From Osedax fenrisi (taxonomy: Eukaryota; Annelida; Polychaeta; Sabellida; Siboglinidae), in NCBI GenBank assembly GCA_964019155.1, contig OZ025240.1, positions 39,569,715 through 39,633,714 on the forward strand: a stretch of 64,000 nucleotides of DNA. The letters are read 5' to 3'. The notes beneath the pieces were generated by a model. The model worked only from the letters and a program-made list of their open reading frames with translations. It had not been told where the DNA came from and searched no databases. The first letter of the stretch is position 1. Every line of letters starts with the position of its first letter. Made by a program: the position numbers and the translations under genes. Positions 19,654 through 31,064 of this stretch are shown in pieces.

Positions 19654-19711
<58 letters not shown>
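19654..19711. repeat. (TA)n microsatellite
   Basis: About 28 TA units. Confidence 0.95.
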
Positions 19712-19719
<8 letters not shown>

Positions 19720-20272
19720 CTATATACTATATATTAACAATTAACTCTAGATATCTCAGAACTCAAGGGACCGAAGTAATTAGACTACTGAGATATCGAA
19801 TTAGTAGTACACGTGTATTTACATATGTACGAACTAGAACTAGAATTTGTAATACGTATGGGTTAGCTGGCTCGATGAGATAGATGTAATCTGAAATATA
19901 GAGAGTTGATTTTATACGTATACGTATATATATATATATATATGAATATATATTCATATATATATATGAATTCGCGATATCGTGTCATGAAATGTATACG
20001 TGAATATATATATATATATATACGCGTGAAGTTTACACGTGACCTTGTCACGAGATTATACACATAATTATATTATAATAATATATCTATAGATACCGTA
20101 TACGTTATAATATGTTCATGACCTATATTTGTAAATCGTATGAATGCATATATTAATATTATATATGCATGTATACATTGTAAGTTATTTAATACAAACA
20201 CCAATACATTGATATACTATATGTGTTTTTTTATTCCAACGTACTCTATCGTATACAATTGTATTGTATACA

Positions 20273-20310
<38 letters not shown>

Positions 20311-20937
20311 AACTATTAAATAATTATTAAATAACTTCACAAAATAAATAACTACAAAAGAATATAGATTCTAACTCTAGTTTATTAGTTATATATTATA
20401 TTAGAAACACTCATTATAGTAATGCTATTCTTACGTTATTAGAAAGTGATGCGGTTTCGTTAAATGTATATATTAGTATTTGGAAGTACACAATATAGTA
20501 TACTGTATAGTATAATATAAACTATATCATAGAATATCACTTATATTCACAAGGTGAGGTTATATAAATATGTATTTAAATTAAACCTTTAGAACTATAT
20601 AGTTGAAACTATATATATATATATATGGATATAGCCATAGCTATATATAGTAACAAAAGATGAGCCCATAAGCTTGTATCTGAATTATATAATGGATGTT
20701 ATTACGTAGCATTATGATGTAATGTTAATCATTCATTTATTAGACCGAAAATAGACGGGAATTGTACTTTAAGATTTCAAATCTCAAATAGCTGATCTCA
20801 AATCTCTCTTTTTAGTTTCGGTTTAAAATCTTTAATTTTCAGGTATTTGGAAAGATTTTATATTCTCAAATATTACTTTTTAATATAGTGTCGGTTAGGT
20901 ACCACTTCGTATCCACTAGATATTGCCCACTGTCCAC
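19712..20937. other. AT-rich DNA, no gene recognised
   Basis: Short TA tracts at 19929-19942, 20010-20022 and 20275-20303. Nothing else is recognised. Confidence 0.5.
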
Positions 20938-20969
20938 ATTGTCATGGTAACATATGTTGTCATGGTAAC
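20938..20969. promoter_or_regulatory. Two tandem X-box-like motifs
   Basis: ATTGTCATGGTAAC (20938) and GTTGTCATGGTAAC (20956) are 18 bp apart. The second fits the RFX X-box form GTNRCC-NN-RGYAAC with one mismatch (T for C in the left half). A TTACGTAA-containing stretch follows. The motif match is seen; function is a guess. Confidence 0.25.
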
Positions 20970-21078
20970 GTATACGTTGTTACGTAATTAAGTAGTAAGT
21001 TTCGATCACAATTTGTACATTTCTATTATTTTGTATATATTTACATTATTAATTGTATTAACAATTGTGTAACTTATA

Positions 21079-21116
<38 letters not shown>

Positions 21117-22370
21117 ATATAAATACTATATACCGTAGTATTTATTTGTGAGGTCATTAGCAAGGTATAAATATAACATGGAAAATGTTTCTTAAATTTT
21201 TAATTTAATTATATTCATTAATTTATAATGTTTAAAAATGAATATAATATGACAAATATCTATTCCGAATATTGCTGATATCATCAGAAGATGAGATGAT
21301 TCCTTAAACCAAGTTATACTTACAGTTTATTAATTATTACTGCATATAGTGTATATATATATATATATATACACTGCAACATCTCAATTACTATATTAGC
21401 GTATACGCTTAACCTTGACACTATTTTTGTCAAAAAATAAGTTTTAAATAATAACACCCATGACCATTTATATTATAATAATATAATATATGTACCATTT
21501 AATTATAATTAATTAATATTGATAAATAATTGTAATGAATAATAATTGTGTATATTATAAGATATAATATAATAGTAAATATTCTAATAATTAATTAATA
21601 ATTATTAACTATTTAATTTTATAATAATTATTACTTATATTATAATGTATTAATCAATTATTATCATTAATTTATAATTAATTATGTAGTCATTAATTAT
21701 GATTAATTGATTAATAATTATTAATTATTTATTAAATTATTATATATATATCTAATTGTTTTCTTCGTTAAATTCGTTTATAAATATTGTTAAAAGATTT
21801 TAAAATCTCGAAAACATACATACATAAGATTAAAAGTTCTCACAATTGTAATGCTGATATTTGCAGCACTATTGTGCGAACAATAAGCCGGTTCGTGAAT
21901 ACTACCGTTATATTTATCAAATAAATGTTTTCCAATACTTTCTTATAATATATTTTTTTTAATATTATTTTAGAATTTTAATTGTGACACACATTAAAGT
22001 CACGGGTGTCTATATAAATATAACATTACAATGACGAAGTTCGACGGGTGTCTAAAAGTTAGATAAATCAGCCCAATCATTTTGCGATGATTGACAGGCA
22101 TAGACTACGTCATTAATCGATCGAGTAATACACATATAATATCGGGTTATTACGTGGTTAATAATATTAAGTTGTTGTCTTACTAGTGAGGGTATTATAT
22201 ACGGTAAGTACACTGTACTTTTCTGTGTTAATCATTCGATTACTTCCTGTCGAGTGATAATTGATTATAATAATGTACGATGAGGCCACTATGTGAACAA
22301 CGTCTCGATATCTCAGACTAAGTCGGTCACATGACTGATGGATGATGCGTCACCGGAGGAGAGATAGCAC
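20970..22370. other. AT-rich DNA, no gene recognised
   Basis: (TA)n at 21080-21109. Very AT-rich TAATTA repeats at 21480-21750. The stretch at 22015-22340 is less AT-rich. No exon or RNA recognised. Confidence 0.5.
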
Positions 22371-22430
22371 ACGAAGTATACGCATGCGTGCACGTAGCTA
22401 TATTTAGATACGTACGTACGTATACTTCGT
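22371..22430. repeat. 12-bp perfect inverted repeat with 36-bp loop
   Basis: ACGAAGTATACG (22371-22382) pairs with CGTATACTTCGT (22419-22430). The loop contains CGCATGCGTGCACG and TACGTACGTACG, themselves palindromic. It could be a hairpin in DNA or RNA; no function known. Confidence 0.6.
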
Positions 22431-22704
22431 TAGATTAATATCATCTATATATAATAACAGATTTTTCATAATCATTACTATATCATTAATAAGTGGATAG
22501 GTATTATAATATATATACATATATTATATACCGTACTCGTGATATAAAAATAAAGTGGATAAGTCTATAACTAAAAATAACCTGGCGATCAGTGCATTGT
22601 TTATTTTTAAAGCAGATGAATCCCATAATTAGTGGTAAGGTCTATCTATAGATTAACAAAATGAAAATAAGAACTGTGTAATAGAGAAGTCAGAAGATAT
22701 ACTT

Positions 22705-22716
<12 letters not shown>

Positions 22717-22770
<54 letters not shown>

Positions 22771-22830
22771 CATTGTATGTTTTTACATTGGTACACATAT
22801 CGTATGCTTGGTATATCATTTTACATAAGT

Positions 22831-22873
<43 letters not shown>
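22717..22873. repeat. Two (TA)n tracts
   Basis: TA runs at 22717-22767 and 22837-22873, separated by GTATG-rich sequence. Confidence 0.95.
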
Positions 22874-22874
<1 letters not shown>

Positions 22875-24208
22875 TTATGTATAAAGTATTACGTATGTAA
22901 TACATACTATGTATACATATTAAATGCATAAGTTAGTTACAACAAATTACCATAAACTTACTATCAACTTATGAGAATTGTATAAACTCATAGATATTAT
23001 ATAGAATGTGTAAACCATTAACCATACACCAGCACTACCTATAGCATACTCCATGTTCCGTTATTGTATTTCAATGTACCATATAGAGGTATAGTTTACC
23101 AAAAATGTGTCACACAATTCATTATTAAATATTTGTAATTTTAAAAAATAAATAGGTTATTAAACTGTACCAAAATAAAGGAAGAAATATAATTAAAGAA
23201 TATAAAGCATTTTTTAAATGTTGTAATTAATAAAAATGTCAAAAATCTAAAAGCCTACCCTTGTTTACTAATGACCCAACAAAATGATAACATAACAGTT
23301 TATATTATTTATTTATTATAAAGTGTAAATCGATTTGAATATTTAAAGAACATGTTAACTATATATTAGATAACTATTTCTCTTAATGTAATTATCTATA
23401 TCATTTCAAAATTCAATTTAATAAAATATATATATTTATATTTTTAATATATACGTTTAACCATATATGCATTATTAAAAACATTTAAACCTTATTTAAT
23501 GTAACATATTCATTTATTAATATGATGATTTGTAGTATTATATACATATGTATCCATCATTGTTACACATATTAATCAGATATTATTTATTAAATAAATA
23601 AAGTAAAAAACGGAATATTGAATATTATAAATGAAATGGTTAAGAATTTTAAATATTATTATAATTAGAAAACTAAAATTCTCAATTTAATAAATAAATT
23701 ATTATGCGATATAATGTCGTCATAAAAAACATAAAATGTCAATGTGTACACATAATTATTTCTTAATAATGTAATGATTACATTATATATATACTCATAT
23801 GTTCTTTATTAACATTATAAAAGTAAACAAACTAAGCGTATTACAAATATAATATATTAATCAATTAAATATAAATTCAAAATTAATGTAATTATATAGT
23901 TATTATGTTAATAACATATATGTATAGCATATTATGAATACAAGACTAGATGATTATAATCTACATTTGTGAACCCAAATGTATTTCTCGATTATTATAT
24001 ATAATATATATATATAACTATAGTTGTTATTATAGTTGTTCATCTCTTAATTAGCTAGATTTTCTCAATATTGACCCAGGACTATGAAGTACGAATACAT
24101 GCAGGTTTCTATAATAGACATACATATATAAGCATATGTATTAAGCAGAAATATCTTCTAATATATGTTTTATTGATTTCAAATGTCTTGTAAGTTTCAA
24201 TATTTAGA
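22874..24208. other. Very AT-rich DNA, nothing recognised
   Basis: No frame longer than about 60 codons and no homology that I recognise. Confidence 0.5.
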
Positions 24209-24210
24209 TA

Positions 24211-25161
24211 GGGGAAAGTATCCAATTACCGACCCCTAAATGATTTTTTGTAATAACTTATTCAATATTAAATATATTTATATGAAATTTTGTTATTAGG
24301 GTAATATTATGGCAATGAATAATGTGGCTATTTTAAATGTTTAATATAATTATATTTACAAGAATAAACAGGGGGATCGGTAATCGGATACATGTGCCTA
24401 ATATCGACCCCCTTCTCCTATTACCGACCCCATAAAATAATAGTGTTATAAATAATTGTAGTATTATAATATCCAATAAAAATAGTAGATATACACAAAT
24501 ATAATTAACTATAACATGCACGCAATTTATTTGTTATTGAATTTATGCTTTAATAGTAATATTAAATTTAAATTTAAACTTTATATAAACTATATAGTAA
24601 TTATATTAAAATAGTGTATATTATTATTTAATATTTATTTATTAATCAGTATGTATATAATCAACTGTAATCATGAATCCTAAATCTATATCAATGATAC
24701 ATAAACAATTTACGACATATTTTAAAGTAAAATACGGATCTATTTTGATTGGATATCATAAATCATATGGGGTCGATATTAGGGTAATATAGGGGTCGGT
24801 AATAGGAAAATCATATTGGTTGCTATACTTAAGATATATTGGTTAATATTTATTCAAATTAAATTATTTTTCTAATAGTTATAAACATTGTATTGATCTA
24901 CAATATTATAAAAAAATTAAGTTTTCTTTTAATTAATAATGTATGTACAATGATTTAAAAAAAATTATTATTCAAATATTTAAAAAGTAAAACCAAAATT
25001 ACATTAGATCAAATAATAATTATAGGATTAAATATTTTTTTAAACAAAATACTTATTCATATTTATCATTAAATTACTAACAGTTCATGTATATATAATT
25101 TTTTGAAATCTATTATAGTTACTGAGATACGAGAGTGGGTCGGTAATCGGAGACTTTCCCC
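24211..25161. mobile_element. 951-bp inverted-repeat DNA element (MITE-like, TA target site)
   Basis: The left end 24211-24235 and right end 25137-25161 are reverse complements at 23 of 25 positions and start GGGGAAAGT. Each end is flanked by TA (24209-24210, 25162-25163), the target duplication used by Tc1/mariner-type transposons. Inside lie more copies of the same ATTACCGACCCC-type motif: near 24374, 24400, 24420, 24769 and 24792, arranged inward from both ends. No transposase frame is present, so it is non-autonomous. Superfamily assignment is inference from the TA flanks. Confidence 0.75.
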
Positions 25162-25338
25162 TATATTTATTTCCTTATGTTATAATTAATCTCTCTTTTA
25201 TTAATTATTATTTTAATTTAAAACACATTTTTAAAACAAATTGATGAACATTTTTCATGAACTAATTTACAAATTAATATTTAATATTATTTAATCTACA
25301 CATTTTAAATAAGGTATATTGACATAATGATGGAATGT

Positions 25339-25341
<3 letters not shown>
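25162..25341. other. AT-rich DNA, nothing recognised
   Basis: Short spacer between the inverted-repeat element and the next TA tract. Confidence 0.5.

Positions 25342-25408
<67 letters not shown>
25342..25408. repeat. (TA)n microsatellite, longest in the window
   Basis: About 33 uninterrupted TA units. Confidence 0.95.
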
Positions 25409-25409
<1 letters not shown>

Positions 25410-25947
25410 TGCCATTATATGTTGTAATGGCATTTATTACTATTGTTGATATAGTTATAACTATATATCAACTATTTTTAGTAGTTGTGATATTCATAAT
25501 TTGTAATAAATTCACACTTAAGATTTATATGTTCATCAATAACCTATATTTACAAGACAACATTTAACCAACACTAAGTGTCATGTCACTTTCATATATA
25601 GGTAACATCATAGTGTTGCCCCAAATATGTTATACAGTGTTACAAATACCATTGTACAGTGCAGTTGTACGTTCACCAATGAGAATACAGATTCATTTTG
25701 ATAAACAGTAATGATATGATTAAGTAGCCCGAATCTTTTGTATTTAAATTAGTAATTATAATAGAATATTTATTATAAATTTCTTATAATTAATAATTAA
25801 TAATCATATAAATAAAGAGTTATATTAATAAATATGAACATATTTTAATATAACCAAATAAGATGTATTAAATGTAAATGTTACACTATAATTTCGATAA
25901 TGAAAAAGTTATACCAATTTTAAAATGTACCAAACTAGGGAAAAAGA
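25409..25947. other. AT-rich DNA, nothing recognised
   Basis: No gene or repeat family recognised. Confidence 0.5.
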
Positions 25948-25987
25948 ACATTATGGTACATTAGGGTACATTATGGTACATTAGGGT
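25948..25987. repeat. Two perfect 20-bp tandem repeats
   Basis: ACATTATGGTACATTAGGGT occurs twice in a row (25948 and 25968), followed by AACTTCCCATATA. Read from the other strand the end is TATGGGAAGTTACCC, which resembles the TAGGGGAAAGTATCC end of the 24.2-kb element. Confidence 0.85.
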
Positions 25988-26885
25988 AACTTCCCATATA
26001 CTGAATATACTTGTTAATGTATAATTAATAATTGATAATATCTAATACATAATAGGTATAATGTATAATAGGTATAATATTTAATGTCTAATAAATGTGT
26101 AAAATATATAATTTCCAATACATAATACATACTTACTAAGAGTTTACTTATAATACAGGTTATCTATTCCATGACCTCGGATGGTCGTAAGGGCGTCATC
26201 GTGGATTTAGAAACAAATTCTCACCAGTACAGAATACTGCACCTAACTATGTTCATTTAGAATATGGCAATACATTATTACATATTCAATTTATATGTTA
26301 ACTTATATGATGTAATTAGATATAAATGATAATACAATTATTATAAAATTCGTGATATATTATTATAATATTTCAAATTGTTATCAAATGAACCTTTATG
26401 AATACAAATATTACATATAATATATTTAAATTAAATCACATTAATAAATATATATTTTTTAATTGTTTGTAAAATATAACATATAATATTATTAGATTCA
26501 GGGATTCTCATATTTGAATTAACACGATTCATATATTATATAAGTATATTATAATACAAATTATATATACATATATATTTTTAATTTATTATATAATTTT
26601 ATATATTATATTGATGTATATATTTTATTTTTATAATTTAAACGTTTCGTGCACTCGAAAGGTGTTCTTCAATTAAATACGATACGATAAATTGTTAATT
26701 GTACGTTAAAAGTGTGCGCTCGTACATCAGCCGCTCCACACCACTTTATTTATGTTATGTAATATGTTACCTGTTATGCAATTACCATTACGAGAGGATT
26801 GTAAAAAAACTGGATAGGGACCCCCCAGCGTTCGTAGTTCGGTAGGGAAGTATATCCCGTTTCATCGCCAGTATTAAAATACACG
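25988..26885. other. AT-rich DNA, nothing recognised
   Basis: No gene seen. 26640-26860 is less AT-rich but holds no convincing frame. Confidence 0.5.
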
Positions 26886-26951
26886 ATATATATGTGTATA
26901 TATACGTATATATATATACATATATATATGTATATATATATATATATATAT
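26886..26951. repeat. Interrupted (TA)n microsatellite
   Basis: TA runs broken by TGTG, TACG and TACA steps. Confidence 0.9.
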
Positions 26952-26994
26952 AAGTGTAGTATTGCGTGTAAATTCGTAAGTGTAATGGCGTCAG

Positions 26995-27330
26995 ATATTT
27001 GATTGACAGATACATATGTGTAAGTGAGGCGCACGCGCACGGAAGAGGTGCATCCCTCCGTGTAGGGAGGATGAGGAGGAGGATGAGGAGGAGGATATCA
27101 CACGTGGCTTGTACCGGATGCACCCACGTGCGTGCGTGTAATAATAGTACACACATCCGCGCGCGCGTCAGACCTAGGCGCGCCTAGTTTTTACCGCACT
27201 CGTGGTTTTTACCGCACTCGTGGTTTTTACCGCACTAGTGGTTTTTACGGCGCTATAGTTGTATTCGAAACCACTAAATATAGCCGCCGTGCGCGCGTAT
27301 CTCCACAACCTGACGCGGTATAACTTACAC
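26995..27330. other. CG-rich pocket, no gene assigned
   Basis: Contrasts sharply with its surroundings: GCGCACGCGCACGG, GAGGAGGAGGAT repeats, CACGTG-type sites, CGCGCGCGT and the 14-bp palindrome CTAGGCGCGCCTAG (27174-27187). The small frames read as Arg-rich repeats with no recognisable domain. It could be a CpG island or a GC-rich repeat. Confidence 0.5.
27189..27259. repeat. 18-bp tandem repeat, about four units
   Basis: TTTTTACCGCACTCGTGG occurs twice, then with one change (CTAGTGG), then a decayed fourth unit (TTTTTACGGCGCTATAG). Confidence 0.9.
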
Positions 27331-27359
27331 ACACGTGTGCGTGTGTGTTACGGTAGTGT

Positions 27360-27568
27360 TTATTAGTGATGACGTGGTAGTGATGTAGTTAGGGGTGGTG
27401 GCGATGTCGGTATTGATACTGAGGGGTGGCGATGTCGGTATTGATAATGAGTGATGATGATAGAAGTGGTGTTATCGGTATTGTGGTGGTGATAAATATG
27501 ATAATGATGATGAGGGTGATAATTATTACAATTATGATTATAGTGATGCAATGATAAGTATAATGATT

Positions 27569-27604
<36 letters not shown>

Positions 27605-27720
27605 GTTATATTGGTCATAATAATAATGATGACGATAATGATGATATTTGTGATGATTATGATGATGATGATATTTGTGATGATTATGATGATGATGATT
27701 ATGATGGTTTAATATAATGT
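27360..27720. repeat. GAT/GGT-rich minisatellite and (GAT)n
   Basis: GGTGGCGATGTCGGTATTGA is present twice about 32 bp apart (27395-27450). A long (GAT)n run (27567-27604) follows, then two copies of GATATTTGTGATGATTATGA (from about 27644). The plus strand is G-rich and C-poor, opposite to arrays A and B. Confidence 0.85.
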
Positions 27721-27879
27721 GTATATTTATATTACGGAGAAATAAAACACAATTTTTAACTAGATTGAACAGAGGATGTTACCTTTATATGTAGTGCATT
27801 TATAGCTGATGTTGAAGATTATCATGAATATACGATGGTATTATATTTATTCATATATAGTATTATAATAATATTTATC

Positions 27880-27924
<45 letters not shown>

Positions 27925-28210
27925 ATACAAATCAAATATAGAATATAAATTGAGCACTTAAGAAGTCGTATACTTGTATTATATATTACACGTAACTATG
28001 ATATATCATAGTACACATAGGCCGGGCACAATACAACACTAATAGACTAATACATTTCTTGTATTTTGTTATACAATTGACTAAGTTATTGATAAATACG
28101 AGATACAACAACACTTGTACTATACTTGTAGTCCATCATATATGATATTCTATAGGATATCTTACTTTCCCTATAATAGTATACTATTCAACTTGGTTAC
28201 CCACTCCAGA

Positions 28211-28212
<2 letters not shown>
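27721..28212. other. AT-rich DNA with (TA)n at 27887-27920, nothing else recognised
   Basis: No gene seen. Confidence 0.5.

Positions 28213-28257
<45 letters not shown>
28213..28257. repeat. (TA)n microsatellite
   Basis: About 22 TA units. Confidence 0.95.
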
Positions 28258-28261
<4 letters not shown>

Positions 28262-28711
28262 CACACTATATTATTATATACTAGATTAATATATCATAGA
28301 GATAATGTATAATGTAATCATGCTAATTTATATGTATATATTGAGATTACATTATAATAATTAGTAGATAAGTACAAATGCGGTCAATCGGCTATTCTAA
28401 GAAATCAGATATTGATATCAAAGGCATGCTGTCCTAGGGTATTACACTACTTTATGTGTACATACTGCATTGTTATTATATTTATAACTCGACATATGTA
28501 AAGGTATTATTATTATATATACTATTTATTAATTATAAAATATTATATATTACAGTATAACATATAATTTAAATAATATACTAATAATGTTATAGTATTA
28601 AAATATAAATCAATACTTTACTAAATATATATGTATGTATATTTAGGTATTACTACTAATTAGTATTAACTATATTATTTATTATATATACACCATAATA
28701 TATTATAGTAT

Positions 28712-28714
<3 letters not shown>
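28258..28714. other. AT-rich DNA, nothing recognised
   Basis: No gene or repeat recognised. Confidence 0.5.

Positions 28715-28764
<50 letters not shown>
28715..28764. repeat. (TA)n microsatellite
   Basis: About 24 TA units; the last before the large array. Confidence 0.95.
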
Positions 28765-28767
<3 letters not shown>

Positions 28768-30027
28768 GCACTACACTAATAATACTATTCTATTAATATA
28801 CAGCATTTATTTTATCAAATATAAATATATATATATATGTGTGTGTATGTGTTTTATTTAGTTGTATGTTATTTATCTATTGATGTATGTGTGCATGTTA
28901 TACATTTGTGTATATATTTAATTGATATAATCACGTTCATAACTACCACCACCAGCAGCACTACCCCAGCTATCATAACTACCACCACAAGCAGCACTAC
29001 CCCAGCTATCATAACTACCACCACAACCAGCACTACCCCAGCTATCATAACTACCACCACAAGCAGCAGCACTACCCCAGCTATCATAACTACCACCACC
29101 AGCAGCACTACCCCAGCTATCATAACTACCACCACCACCAGCACTACCCCAGCTATCATAACTACCACTACCAGCAGCACTACCCCAGCTATCATAACTA
29201 CCACCACAAGCAGCACTACCCCAGCTATCATAACTACCACCGCAAGCAGCAGCACTACCCCAGCTATCATAACTACCACCACCAGCACTACCCCAGCTAT
29301 CATAACTACCACCACCAGCAGCACTACCCCAGCTATCATAACTATCACCAGCAGCACTACCCCAGCTATCATAACTACCACCGCAAGCAGCACTACCCCA
29401 GCTATCATAACTACCACCGCAAGCAGCAGCACTACCCCAGCTATCATAACTACCACCACCAGCAGCACTACCCCAGCTATCATAACTACCACCACCAGCA
29501 GCACTACCCCAGCTATCATAACTACCACCACCAGCAGCACTACCCCAGCTATCATAACTACCACCACCAGCACCAGCACTACCCCAGCTATCATAACTAC
29601 CACCACCAGCAGCACTACCCCAGCTATCATAACTACCACCACCAGCAGCACTACCCCAGCTATCATAACTACCACCACCAGCAGCACTACCCCAGCTATC
29701 ATAACTACCACCACCAGCACCAGCACTACCCCAGCTATCATAACTACCACCACAAGCAGCACTACCCCAGCTATCATAACTACCACCACCAGCAGCACTA
29801 CCCCAGCTATCATAACTACCACCACCAGCAGCACTACCCCAGCTATCATAACTACCACCACCAGCAGCACTACCCCAGCTATCATAACTACCACCACCAG
29901 CAGCACTACCTCAGCTATCATAACTACCACCAGCAGCAGCACTACCCCAGCTATCATAACTACCACCACAAGCAGCACTACCCCAGCTATCATAACTACC
30001 ACCACAACCAGCACTACCCCAGCTATC

Positions 30028-30813
30028 ATTATCACAAGCAGCAGCACTACCCCAGCTATCATAACTACCAGCACCAGCAGCACTACCCCAGCTATCATAA
30101 CTACCACCACCAGCTGCACTACCCCATCTATCATAACTACCACCACCAGCAGCACTACCCCAGCTATCATAACTACCACCACAAGCAGCACTACCCCAGC
30201 TATCATAACTACCACCACCAGCAGCACTACCCCAGCTATCATAACTACCACCACCAGCAGCACTACCCCAGCTATCATAACTACCACCACCAGCAGCACT
30301 ACCTCAACTATCATAACTACCACCAGCAGCAGCACTACCCCAGCTATCATAACTACCACCACAAGCAGCACTACCCCAGCTATCATAACTACCACCACAA
30401 CCAGCACTACCCCAGCTATCATTATCACAAGCAGCAGCACTACCCCAGCTATCATAACTACCAGCACCAGCAGCACTACCCCAGCTATCATAACTACCAC
30501 CACCAGCAGCACTACCCCATCTATCATAACTACCACCACCAGCAGCACTACCCCAGCTATCATAACTACCACCACAAGCAGCACTACCCCAGCTATCATA
30601 ACTACCACCACCAGCAGCACTACCCCAGCTATCAAAACTATCACCAGCAGCACTACGCCAGCTATCATAACTACCACCACCAGCAGCACTACCCCAGCTA
30701 TCATAACTACCACCACCACCAGCACTACCCCAGCTATCATAACTACCACCACAAGCAGCACTACCCCAGCTATCATAACTATCACCAGCAGCACTACCCC
30801 AGCTATCATAACT
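30028..30813. repeat. 393-bp tandem duplication inside array B
   Basis: The rare ATTATCACAAGCAGCAGC block occurs at 30028 and 30421, with matching flanking unit order (including CTACCTCA-type variants on the left), giving a 393-bp offset. Outer limits are approximate. Confidence 0.65.
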
Positions 30814-31064
30814 ATCACCACAAGCAGCACTACCCCAGCTATCATAACTACCACCACCAGCACTACCCCAGCTATCATAACTATCACCACAAGCAGCACT
30901 ACCCCATCTATCATAACTACCACCAGCAGCACTACCCCAGCTATCATAACTACCACCACAAGCAGCACTACCCCAGCTATCATAACTATCACCAGCAGCA
31001 CTACCCCAGCTATCATAACTACCACCACCAGCAGCACTACCCCAGCTATCATAACTACCACCAC

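Noticed and set aside
25948..25990. Telomere-like TTAGGG words
   Set aside because: Only two TTAGGG words inside a 20-bp repeat; no tandem TTAGGG array.
26999..27323. Arg-rich small frames in the CG-rich pocket
   Set aside because: They cross the GAGGAGGAT and 18-bp repeats (FYRTRG repeated) and show no protein-like organisation.
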